From: Sphingosinicella sp. BN140058 | GTDB lineage: Bacteria; Pseudomonadota; Alphaproteobacteria; Sphingomonadales; Sphingomonadaceae | Reading direction: 5' to 3' | NCBI RefSeq assembly: GCF_004135585.1 | Contig: NZ_CP035501.1 | Span: 3,791,501 to 3,855,500 of the forward strand | Length of the DNA: 64,000 nt | The notes under the pieces: model-generated | Seen by the model: only the letters and a program-made list of their open reading frames with translations | Databases searched by the model: none | Told to the model about the DNA's origin: nothing | Translations under genes and position numbers: made by a program | In this document: one piece after another, positions 8,439 to 16,149 of the stretch | Layout of the letters: every line of letters begins with the position of its first letter | Position numbering within the stretch: position 1 is the first letter of the stretch

Positions 8439-9218
8439 ATGCCAGACTCGATCAATGTCGCACTTGTCGGTCGCAATGCACTCACCCGTGAGGGACTCTG
8501 CAGGATATTGGCGGAACAGGGATTCGATGTTCGCGCATCGGCGGCGAGGCCATCGGAGCTAAGGTCTTCGGCCGACGCCCTGTGCGGCCTCGAAAATTGT
8601 CTGGTCGTCGCGGACGTGGGAATGAATGGCTGCGAGCCTGAAATGATCGAGACGATCCAGGCACACGTCGCGGGTGCGAGGATCGTTCTCCTCGCCGACG
8701 AATTCGATTTCGAAACGATGCTGACCGCCTTCCGGCAGGGCGCGAGCGGCTATATCGTCAAGGAGATCACGCCGGTGCCGTTGATCGCCTCGCTGAAGCT
8801 GGCCGCGACCGGCGAGAAAGTCCTTCCCTCCCAGCTGGCCGAGCAATTGCCGGCCCACGCTCCGGCGGCGGCAAGCGATGCGGTCCAGAAGACGATCGAC
8901 AGCGCTCAGCTCTCCGATCGCGAGACCGAGATCCTGCGCTGCCTGATCATGGGCTGTCCCAACAAGATCATCTCGCGCGTGCTCGACATCAGCGAGGCGA
9001 CGGTAAAGGTCCATGTGAAGGCGATCCTGCGCAAGGTTCGCGTCCACAACAGGACCCAGGCGGCGATCTGGGCGGTCAATCGCGGCCTCGAGGGGATCAC
9101 GCTCAACGCCCAGCAAATGGGCCCATGGCTGGAGTCCGAGGCGATCGAGTTCACTGCGCTGACGCCGCAGGTCTTCGCGCATGAGGCGCTGCCCCAGCTC
9201 GCGATCGCGGCCCACTGA
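8439..9218 (+). CDS. NarL/LuxR-type regulator with atypical receiver
   Basis: A 259-residue transcription factor with an N-terminal receiver-like domain (about 5-125) and a C-terminal LuxR helix-turn-helix (about 157-220: LSDRETEILRCLIMGCPNKI, then EATVKVHVKAILRK). The receiver keeps the phospho-acceptor position (D59 in VVADVGM) and the lysine K108 in GYIVKEIT. The paired N-terminal acidic residues that bind magnesium are replaced (VALVGRN). It may therefore work without normal phosphorylation. No histidine kinase is nearby. GAGGGGG lies upstream of the ATG. It precedes the flippase gene by 33 bases and probably controls polysaccharide genes. A second regulator of this type is in the wzc operon. 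Confidence 0.88.
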   Translation: MPDSINVALVGRNALTREGLCRILAEQGFDVRASAARPSELRSSADALCGLENCLVVADVGMNGCEPEMIETIQAHVAGARIVLLADEFDFETMLTAFRQGASGYIVKEITPVPLIASLKLAATGEKVLPSQLAEQLPAHAPAAASDAVQKTIDSAQLSDRETEILRCLIMGCPNKIISRVLDISEATVKVHVKAILRKVRVHNRTQAAIWAVNRGLEGITLNAQQMGPWLESEAIEFTALTPQVFAHEALPQLAIAAH

Positions 9219-9251
9219 GCGGAAAAGCGGGACATCGCGAGGAGGTGAGCC

Positions 9252-10631
9252 ATGGCGGGATCGTCCGTACCCGATGCTCCGCCCGTGCCACAGGACCTTC
9301 AGGTACAGAGCCTGACGCAGCGGCTCGTCAATATCGGGCACCTGCTTTCCGGCAGCTTCGGCAACGCGGCGATCATGCTTGTGAGCGTCGCCGTGGCGGC
9401 GCGCGCGCTCGGCCCTGAAATCTATGGCGTGATGGTGCTGGTGCTCGCTTATGGCCGTACGGTCGAGCGTGTCCTGAGGTTCGAATCGTGGCAGCCGCTG
9501 ATCCGGTACACGGCGCTCGAGGAGGGCGAGCCGGACCGCGAGCGGCTCGGCCGCCTTTACGCTCTGGGGTTGATGCTCGACGTGTCGACGGCCCTGCTGG
9601 CCGCACTCGTCACCTGGGGAGGGGCGGCGCTGCTGGGCCCCTTGTTCGGCCTTGATCCTGCCCATGTGGGCCTGGTCGCGATCTATGCGGCTGCACTTGC
9701 CGTGAACATCACCGGAGTCCCGACTGCAGCGCTTCGCATGGCAGGCCGTTTCCGGATACTCGCCTACAGCCAGCTTGCCGCAAACATCCTCCGCATCGGT
9801 CTCGCGATGCTGTGTGCCCATCAGCAATGGGGCATCGCGGCGTTCATCCTTTCCTGGACGATCGCGCAGATCGCGGGATCCCTGCTGTTTTTGTGGCTCG
9901 GCTACGGCGCGTTGCGCAGCCTCGGAATACCGGGGCCGTTCTCCGTGCGCTGGCGCGGCCTTCGCGCGAGCTTTCCCGGGTTCATGTCGTTCGCCTGGTC
10001 CACCAACCTGTCGATGACGATGCGCACCCTCACCCAGGAAGCCGATTCGCTGCTGGTCGGCGCGCTCGCAGGCCCGGCTGCAGCGAGCTTCTATTATCTC
10101 GCCAAGCGCATCGGCAAGGTCGCTCAGCAGGTCGGAGCGCAGGTCCAGGCCGTGATCTACCCCGATGTCGCCCGCATCTGGGCACGCGGGCAGCGGGAGC
10201 GGTTCAGGTCCACGGTGCTCCAGACCCAGGCTGCACTGGCGGGGGTCGGCCTCGCCGGTCTTGCGGCCGCCTGGCTGCTCGGAGAGTGGATCATCAGGAT
10301 CGGCCCAGGCGCCCTTTATGCGGCGGCCTATCCGTTGCTGTTGACGCAATTGGTGGCGGTGGTTCTCACCATGCATGCCGCGCCCTCGCGGTCGGCGCTG
10401 CTCGCAATGCATCGTCCGGGCCTGGTTCTGGCGGTCTCCGCGGTCGGTGTGGCCATCTTCCTTGGAACGAGCTTCCTGGCCATCCCGCATCTCGGGGCCA
10501 TCGGTGCCAACATCGCCCACATCGCGCTGGCGGGCTTTACGGCCGTCATTCTCGACATTGCCTGGCTGCGCGGATCGCGGGCGGGGCATCCGGAAGTGCC
10601 GGCATCGCTGGTTGCCGCAGCGGGCCGCTAG
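9252..10631 (+). CDS. Wzx-type oligosaccharide flippase
   Basis: A 459-residue integral membrane protein of the polysaccharide transporter (PST/MOP) superfamily. It is predicted to flip undecaprenyl-linked repeat units to the periplasmic face of the inner membrane. Many hydrophobic segments alternate with short basic loops, for example near residues 37-55, 100-150 and 345-440. The start has a near-perfect GAGGAGGTGAG ribosome site. It lies 33 bases after the LuxR regulator gene and is probably co-transcribed with it. No Wzy polymerase is recognisable in the window. Confidence 0.87.
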   Translation: MAGSSVPDAPPVPQDLQVQSLTQRLVNIGHLLSGSFGNAAIMLVSVAVAARALGPEIYGVMVLVLAYGRTVERVLRFESWQPLIRYTALEEGEPDRERLGRLYALGLMLDVSTALLAALVTWGGAALLGPLFGLDPAHVGLVAIYAAALAVNITGVPTAALRMAGRFRILAYSQLAANILRIGLAMLCAHQQWGIAAFILSWTIAQIAGSLLFLWLGYGALRSLGIPGPFSVRWRGLRASFPGFMSFAWSTNLSMTMRTLTQEADSLLVGALAGPAAASFYYLAKRIGKVAQQVGAQVQAVIYPDVARIWARGQRERFRSTVLQTQAALAGVGLAGLAAAWLLGEWIIRIGPGALYAAAYPLLLTQLVAVVLTMHAAPSRSALLAMHRPGLVLAVSAVGVAIFLGTSFLAIPHLGAIGANIAHIALAGFTAVILDIAWLRGSRAGHPEVPASLVAAAGR

Positions 10632-10815
10632 CCTCGGATTGAAGTCGCGCGTGCTGCCGCACGTTCGGGTTCAAGCCCGCGACTAGTTCGTTCGACCTAC
10701 CTCGCAAGCTTCACGATTTCGCCGATATTCCGCAGCGCCGGCGTGCGCGGCCGCGCTAATCTGTTCGGCGGAGGCGGTGCGCCTCGGAGTCCGGCAGGTT
10801 CGGGAGCGTTGCGCG

Positions 10816-11208
10816 ATGAACTGGAGGGTGCTTCACCCGCTGTACAAGCCGTTGAGCTCGATATTCGGCAGGGGCACCGCGGTGGCTGTGATCACTGCTT
10901 ATGGCGATCGCGCCGACACGCTCGAAGCCTTGAAGGCATTGCTTCGGGAGAAGGGGATTGCCCGCTCCCGCTCGGAACTGATGAGTCTTCCGCGCATGGG
11001 CCACAAGAGCGTCGACGCGATGCTGCAATCGATTTTCGCGGACGACCTGCAGGAGGGTGGCGCGGAGGCGATGCGCGCAGCGATCCGGGAGGACCTGCAT
11101 CGCGCAATGGAAGCCAGGGCCAGCGACCGGGTGGAATCGGCCCGCCTACAGCTGCGGCGCGCGGAGGCGACGCTGGCGGAAATCCGAACGCGCAAGAAGC
11201 CGAAGTGA
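10816..11208 (+). CDS. Hypothetical protein with RNA polymerase alpha-CTD-like helices
   Basis: A 130-residue protein with no sure family. The middle part ELMSLPRMGHKSVDAMLQSI resembles the helix-hairpin-helix of the RNA polymerase alpha C-terminal domain, where a glycine-rich turn precedes KS and a helix. The C-terminal 50 residues look like a charged helix. Third codon positions are GC-rich, supporting coding. The ATG at 10816 has GGGAG about 9 bases upstream; an earlier in-frame start at 10777 is possible. A strong stem-loop follows the stop. The similarity to alpha-CTD is by eye only. Confidence 0.55.
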   Translation: MNWRVLHPLYKPLSSIFGRGTAVAVITAYGDRADTLEALKALLREKGIARSRSELMSLPRMGHKSVDAMLQSIFADDLQEGGAEAMRAAIREDLHRAMEARASDRVESARLQLRRAEATLAEIRTRKKPK

Positions 11209-11224
11209 AAACGGATTGGCGCAT

Positions 11225-11266
11225 GCGGCGGCCCGGCCGATATGCAGGCGGGCCGCCGCTTGCTTG
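11225..11266 (+). terminator. Strong stem-loop after the alpha-CTD-like gene
   Basis: GCGGCGGCCCG (11225-11235) pairs perfectly with CGGGCCGCCGC (11249-11259) across a 13-base loop, followed by TTGCTTGC. It lies 17 bases after the stop codon at 11208. This suits a terminator, although the T-tract is interrupted. More inverted repeats follow at about 11284-11350, between this gene and a convergent gene. Confidence 0.5.
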
Positions 11267-11362
11267 CGGACGCGCAGCTTTCGAGCCCGGAGCCCGGGCT
11301 GCTCGCCCTAGAATAAGGGCATGAGAATGATCGGACCAGGCTGAGCCTGATCCAGTCATGTT

Positions 11363-11599
11363 CTAGTTGCCCATGCCCTTGGTGGACCTGTCGCCGCGAT
11401 CCTTCACCCGGAAGCTCCATCCCTCACCCTCGGGACGGCATTCGCGCATGTAATAAGACGGATCTTCCTCCCTGGCATCGGCAAGGGCTGCCTTGCACTC
11501 CGGCTTCGTGGCGTAAATGACGCTGTCGTCGACCGCCGCCGCAGCGGTCGGAAGAGCAAGGGCGAACCCGAGCAATCCGACTGTTCTGAGCATCCTCAT
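11363..11599 (-). CDS. Small secreted protein, unknown function
   Basis: A 78-residue protein with a clear Sec-type signal peptide (MRMLRTVGLLGFALALPTAA), cleaved probably after AAA near residue 21. The mature part has two cysteines that could form one disulfide and ends in a Lys/Gly/Ser-rich tail. The ATG at 11599 has GGAGGAA upstream, so I reject the upstream in-frame start at 11656. It lies downstream of cysQ on the same strand (147 bases away). The family is not recognised. The charged, aromatic mature part suggests a small periplasmic protein. Confidence 0.65.
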   Translation of the reverse strand: MRMLRTVGLLGFALALPTAAAAVDDSVIYATKPECKAALADAREEDPSYYMRECRPEGEGWSFRVKDRGDRSTKGMGN

Positions 11600-11745
11600 T
11601 GCAAGTTCCTCCTGTCGCGGCGGATGCCGCACCCGAATCTTAAGCCGCGGCGTCACGCGTTCCGAACACTATCTCTCGCGCCGGCCAGCGATTGCGGAGT
11701 AGATCTTTGGGCCGAAACGGCGCTCGTCGGCCGGCGTCGGCGTCA

Positions 11746-12468
11746 TCATCTGCAGAAGGACAGGATCCGCTCGGCCAGGTCATGCCGGCAGATCAGCAGA
11801 TCGGGCAATTCCGGGCATGGCTTGTTGTAGGCCATGTGGGACCCGTCCAGCCTGGACACGTGCAGGCCTGCGGCGACGGCAACGGCAGCCGGAGCACAAT
11901 TGTCCCATTCGAACTGCCCGCCGCTGTGCAGGTAGATGTCCGCTTCGCCGCGGAGCACCGCCATCGCCTTCGCGCCGGCCGAGCCCATCGGCACGAGCTC
12001 GGCCTGGAGCTCGGTCGCTACCGCCAGCGCCTCCGGCGCGGGCCGGGTCCGACTGACCAGCATCCTCAGTCCACGATTGCTTTGCGGGAGCGATGGCGGG
12101 CGCCCGCTGTCCATCGTCAGGCCGAGATCGGGGAGGGCGACAGCGCCCACCGCTGCCCGGCCCTCGATCGCCAGGCCGACATGGACCGCCCAGTCGGAGC
12201 GCCCCTCGCCATATTCGCGCGTGCCGTCGAGCGGGTCGATGATCCAGCAGCGTGGGTTCGCCAGCCGGTCGGCCGTGCTGGCCGTCTCTTCCGAGAGCAC
12301 CGCATCGCCCGGGCGATGTCTGGCAAGGGCTTCGAGAAGATAGGCGTTCGACAGCAGATCGCCCGCCTTGCCAAGAGCCTTCCCGGTCTGCTTCCCCTCC
12401 GCCCGGAGCTGGAGAAGCAGAGCGCCTGCCTCGGTTGCGAGCGTGCGGGCAAGATTTGCATCATTCAT
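11746..12468 (-). CDS. cysQ: 3'(2'),5'-bisphosphate nucleotidase
   Basis: A 240-residue inositol-monophosphatase-fold enzyme that hydrolyses PAP, the by-product of PAPS-dependent sulfotransferases, to AMP. The two metal-binding motifs are visible: a Glu in VLSEET and the core WIIDPLDGTREY with D-x-L-D-G-T. A C-terminal region near WDNCAPAAV matches the third motif WD-x-APAA. The ATG at 12468 has GGAG 8 bases upstream and gives a usual CysQ N-terminus. A TGATG start at 12540, overlapping the cysN/C stop, is an alternative that would add 24 residues. It is the last gene of the wzc-luxR-cysD-cysNC-cysQ set and completes PAPS turnover. Confidence 0.92.
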   Translation of the reverse strand: MNDANLARTLATEAGALLLQLRAEGKQTGKALGKAGDLLSNAYLLEALARHRPGDAVLSEETASTADRLANPRCWIIDPLDGTREYGEGRSDWAVHVGLAIEGRAAVGAVALPDLGLTMDSGRPPSLPQSNRGLRMLVSRTRPAPEALAVATELQAELVPMGSAGAKAMAVLRGEADIYLHSGGQFEWDNCAPAAVAVAAGLHVSRLDGSHMAYNKPCPELPDLLICRHDLAERILSFCR

Positions 12469-12539
12469 CGGTGCCGCTCCAGGCTTCGACAGGGAAGGTT
12501 GAAGGCCCGGGACGAACCGCCCGGCGACCCCCGGAAACA

Positions 12540-14426
12540 TCAACGTTCGAGAAGCAGCGCGACGATCTGCTCCGCCGCGTCCTCGGGCGAGATCGCGGTC
12601 GTGTCGATGCGGAGGTCCGGCGCCTCCGGCGCTTCATAGGGCGAGTCGATGCCCGTGAAGTTGCGCAGCGCGCCTGCCCGGGCCTTGCGATACAGGCCCT
12701 TGACGTCCCGCATCTCCGCGACGTCCAGGGGCGTGTCGACATGGATCTCGATGAAGTCGCGCCCGAACATGCTTCGGACCATGTCGCGTTCCGCGCGGAA
12801 CGGCGAGATGAAGGCCGTGAGCACGATCAACCCCGCATCGGTCATCAGGCGCGCGACCTCCGCGACCCGTCGGACATTCTCGACCCGGTCGGCATCGGTG
12901 AACCCTAGATCCCGGCAGAGGCCGTGACGCACGTTGTCGCCGTCCAGGAGAAAGCTGTGCTTGCCGAGCGCGAGCAACTTCTTTTCGACCAGATTGGCGA
13001 TCGTCGACTTTCCCGACCCGGACAGGCCGGTGAACCAGAGCAGTTTCGGCTGCTGTGCCTTCTGGGCGGCATGCGCTTCGCGACTGACCTCGAGCGCCTG
13101 CCATTGTATGTTGTGCGAACGCCGCAAGGCGAAATGGATCATGCCGGCACCGACCGTGTTGTTCGTCAGCCGGTCAATGATGATGAAGCCGCCGAGATCG
13201 GCACTTCGTGCATAGGGCATGAAGGGAAGGGCCCTGTCGGCCGCGAGGTTCACGACGCCGATTCCATTCAGCGGCAGCGTCTTGCCTGCCTCCTGGCCGA
13301 GCGTATTCACGTCGACCTGGTATTTGAGGTCCGTGATGCGCACGGGAACGGTGTTGGCCCCCATCTTCAGCAGATAGGGACGCTGGGGAAGCATCGGATC
13401 CTCGCCGAGCCAGACCAGCGTCGCCTCGAACTGGTCGGCCACCTCGATCGGGTCGGCCGACGCCGACAGCACATCGCCGCGGGCACAGTCGACCTCGTCG
13501 GTAAAGGTCACCGTGACCGCCTGGCCAGCCGCTGCCGCCGGCAGGTCGCCGTCCATGGTCACGATGCGCTCGATGGTGGTGGTGCGTCCCGACGGAAGAA
13601 CGCGCACGGCGTCGCCGGGACAAAGAAGTCCGGTGGTCACGAGGCCGGAGAATCCGCGGAAGCTCGAATTGGGACGGTTCACCCACTGGACGACCATCGT
13701 GAACGGAAGTTCGACGAGCCGTTCCCCATCGACCACCACCGAATCCAGATAGTCCAGCAATGTTGGCCCGTGATGCCAGTGCATTTTGGAGCAGCGGCTC
13801 GCGACATTCTCGCCCGACAGACCGCAAAGCGGGATCGGCACGACGTTCTCGATCCCCAGCGATTGAGCGAACGCGCGATAATCCTCAACGATCTCGTCGA
13901 ACCGCTCCCGACTGTAGCCGACCAGATCCATCTTGTTGACGGCGAGCACCACGTTGCGGATGCCGACCAGATGGCAAAGATAGCTGTGACGCCGGGTCTG
14001 CGTCAGCACGCCCTTGCGGGCGTCGACCAGGATGATCGCGGCGTCCGCGGTCGAGGCACCGGTGATCATGTTGCGTGTATATTGCTCGTGGCCAGGGGTG
14101 TCGGCGACGATGAACCGCCGGTTTGCAGTCTCGAACATCCGGTAGGCGACATCGATGGTGATGCCTTGCTCGCGCTCGGCGGAAAGCCCGTCGACGAGCA
14201 GCGCGAAATCGAGCCCCTCGCTTGTGGTCCCGTGCACGCGCGATTCCCGCTCGAGCGCTTCCACCTGGTCGGCGAGCAGGGATTTCGAGTCGAACAGAAG
14301 CCGCCCGATCAGGGTCGACTTGCCGTCATCGACCGAACCGCAGGTAATGAACCGAAGAAGGTTCTTGTCGCCCGACGCGTCGACGTCGGGAAGCGCGATC
14401 TGTGCAAGAGCGGACGCCATGTTCAT
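12540..14426 (-). CDS. cysNC: Bifunctional sulfate adenylyltransferase subunit 1/APS kinase
   Basis: A 628-residue fusion. The N-terminal GTPase (CysN) shows GSVDDGKST at 30-38, [12 protein letters not shown] and NKMDLVG. It drives ATP sulfurylase activity with CysD. The C-terminal APS kinase shows GLSGSGKST near 467 and DGDNVRHGL, and phosphorylates APS to PAPS. The real start is the ATG at 14426, which overlaps the cysD stop by one base (TGATG); longer upstream reading in this frame overlaps cysD and is not protein-like. Fusion of both activities is known in many proteobacteria. The gene sits with an exopolysaccharide kinase gene rather than with cysH/cysJI, arguing for a role in sulfation. 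Confidence 0.96.
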   Translation of the reverse strand: MNMASALAQIALPDVDASGDKNLLRFITCGSVDDGKSTLIGRLLFDSKSLLADQVEALERESRVHGTTSEGLDFALLVDGLSAEREQGITIDVAYRMFETANRRFIVADTPGHEQYTRNMITGASTADAAIILVDARKGVLTQTRRHSYLCHLVGIRNVVLAVNKMDLVGYSRERFDEIVEDYRAFAQSLGIENVVPIPLCGLSGENVASRCSKMHWHHGPTLLDYLDSVVVDGERLVELPFTMVVQWVNRPNSSFRGFSGLVTTGLLCPGDAVRVLPSGRTTTIERIVTMDGDLPAAAAGQAVTVTFTDEVDCARGDVLSASADPIEVADQFEATLVWLGEDPMLPQRPYLLKMGANTVPVRITDLKYQVDVNTLGQEAGKTLPLNGIGVVNLAADRALPFMPYARSADLGGFIIIDRLTNNTVGAGMIHFALRRSHNIQWQALEVSREAHAAQKAQQPKLLWFTGLSGSGKSTIANLVEKKLLALGKHSFLLDGDNVRHGLCRDLGFTDADRVENVRRVAEVARLMTDAGLIVLTAFISPFRAERDMVRSMFGRDFIEIHVDTPLDVAEMRDVKGLYRKARAGALRNFTGIDSPYEAPEAPDLRIDTTAISPEDAAEQIVALLLER

Positions 14427-15415
14427 CAGAAATACCCCTCGAGCTTCTTCTTCTCCATGCTGGCCGCCTGGTCGCTGTCGATGGCGCGGCCCTGACGCTC
14501 CGAAGTCGTCGACAGCGAAGTCTCGTCGATGATCTCGGAGATCGTGCGCGCCTCGCTGAGGACTGCGCCGGTGAGCGGGTAACAGCCGAGCGTGCGGAAG
14601 CGCACCGATCTCAGCGTCGGCGCTTCGCCCGGACGGAGCGGGAAACGCCCGTCGTCGACCATGTACAGGACGCCGTCGCGTTCCACGGTCGGCCGTGGCG
14701 CGGCGAAATAAAGCGGCACGATCTCGATGGCTTCCCGCGCGATATACCGCCAGACGTCGAGCTCGGTCCAGTTCGACAACGGGAACACCCGGATCGATTC
14801 GCCCCGATCCTTGCGTGCATTGTAGAGCCGCCACAATTCGGGACGCTGCGTCCTCGGATCCCAGCGATGGGCGGCCGTGCGGAACGAGAAGATCCGTTCC
14901 TTGGCGCGTGACTTTTCCTCGTCCCGCCGGGCACCGCCGAAGGCCGCGTCGAAACCGAACTTGTCGAGTGCCTGCTTCAGGCCCTCGGTCTTCCACATGT
15001 CGGTGTGGATGGGCCCGTGGAAAGGCGTGATGCCCATTCTCTCCGCTTCCGGATTGCGATGGACGAGCAGCTCGATGCCGGGTTCGGCCGCGACCCTGTC
15101 GCGGAGCGCATACATGTCGCGGAACTTCCAGGTGGTGTCGACATGGAGCAGCGGAAACGGCAGCGGCGACGGGTAGAAGGCCTTCCGCGCGAGATGCAGC
15201 ATCACCGCGGAATCCTTGCCGATGCTGTAGAGCATGACCGGTCGCTCGGCCTCGGCGGCCACCTCGCGGATGATGTGGATGCTCTCCGCCTCGAGACGGT
15301 CGAGGTGGCTGGATCCCGCCGCCCGCCCGGCATTGCGAATGCCTTGCCCGGTGGCCGCCGGGAGCGGCTGTGGCGCGGCGGTCAACGGCCGCTGCGGTTC
15401 GATCGGACTTTGCAC
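14426..15415 (-). CDS. cysD: Sulfate adenylyltransferase subunit 2
   Basis: A 329-residue PP-loop ATP pyrophosphatase that forms APS from ATP and sulfate together with CysN. The PP-loop is SIGKDS at 64-69, and the rest follows the CysD pattern ([31 protein letters not shown]). The start is GTG at 15415 with GGAGGT just upstream, in a 10-base gap after the LuxR gene, so they share a transcript. The N-terminus is about 25 residues longer than in E. coli CysD and rich in Pro and Ala. Its stop overlaps the cysN/C start. Confidence 0.95.
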   Translation of the reverse strand: MQSPIEPQRPLTAAPQPLPAATGQGIRNAGRAAGSSHLDRLEAESIHIIREVAAEAERPVMLYSIGKDSAVMLHLARKAFYPSPLPFPLLHVDTTWKFRDMYALRDRVAAEPGIELLVHRNPEAERMGITPFHGPIHTDMWKTEGLKQALDKFGFDAAFGGARRDEEKSRAKERIFSFRTAAHRWDPRTQRPELWRLYNARKDRGESIRVFPLSNWTELDVWRYIAREAIEIVPLYFAAPRPTVERDGVLYMVDDGRFPLRPGEAPTLRSVRFRTLGCYPLTGAVLSEARTISEIIDETSLSTTSERQGRAIDSDQAASMEKKKLEGYF

Positions 15416-15425
15416 ATGACCTCCA

Positions 15426-16106
15426 TCACGTCTGAGACAAATGACTCATGAACTGCGCGACGATCTGGGTCCGGTTGCTGACCCCGGTCTGCGTCATGAC
15501 CGATCGTATGTGGACCTTGACCGTGCTCTCGCTGATGTTGAGCAGGTTGGCGATCGCGCGGTTCGACATGCCCAGCGCGAGCAGCCGGACCACTTCCTGC
15601 TGTCGAGGCGTCAATTGACTGAAGGTGTCGCGTTCGGCCCATTCGTCGCCGGCGGGGCTCGCCGCATCTTCACCGCTTCCCGACAGTGCGCTCCGGATCA
15701 GATTGATCGCCGCGCGCGGGTAGACGACGAGATCGGCGGTCAGCAGGCGGATTGTCGAGATCACCGCCTGGAGATTGGTGTCCGTCGTCAGCACACCGCG
15801 CACACCGCATTGAAGCGCTTCGAGCAGCCGCTCCGCATCGCCATCCGGCGTGACGACGAGGATCAGGGCACCCGGCCATCGTCGCATGGCGTCGCGCACG
15901 TCTTCCGTCAGCGTCGCCATATTCTCTGCGGCACGCTCGTGCTGGAGCAGCACGAGGTCGGGACTGGCGATCTCGCCCGCCGCGGCGAGCCGGTCGAAGG
16001 CATGGACCTGGAAGTCCGGTGCCGCGACGAGGCCCGCGGACGTGCATGCACGTGTGAAGGGCCGCGGATCGATCAGCACGACACAGGTCTTCTGGTGACG
16101 GTCCAT
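15426..16106 (-). CDS. NarL/LuxR-type regulator with degenerate receiver, in wzc-cys operon
   Basis: A 226-residue regulator with a receiver-like N-terminus and a C-terminal LuxR helix-turn-helix ([20 protein letters not shown], then [12 protein letters not shown]). The receiver looks inactive: the phospho-acceptor Asp position is Gln (LVLLQHE, Q55), the conserved Lys position is Thr ([10 protein letters not shown]), and only one N-terminal acidic residue remains (VVLIDPRP). It is thus probably not controlled by phosphorylation. The ATG at 16106 is chosen because upstream sequence overlaps the wzc gene; no strong ribosome site is visible. It lies 43 bases after wzc and 10 bases before cysD, so it likely couples polysaccharide export and PAPS supply. 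Confidence 0.85.
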   Translation of the reverse strand: MDRHQKTCVVLIDPRPFTRACTSAGLVAAPDFQVHAFDRLAAAGEIASPDLVLLQHERAAENMATLTEDVRDAMRRWPGALILVVTPDGDAERLLEALQCGVRGVLTTDTNLQAVISTIRLLTADLVVYPRAAINLIRSALSGSGEDAASPAGDEWAERDTFSQLTPRQQEVVRLLALGMSNRAIANLLNISESTVKVHIRSVMTQTGVSNRTQIVAQFMSHLSQT

Positions 16107-16149
16107 TGTCAGCAATCCAGCGGTGCCGAATGCGGCGGTCGTGTCCACC

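Noticed and set aside
12540..14996. A longer CysN/C reading up to 14996
   Set aside because: The extra N-terminal part overlaps cysD and has no similarity to CysN; the ATG at 14426 overlaps the cysD stop and gives a normal start.
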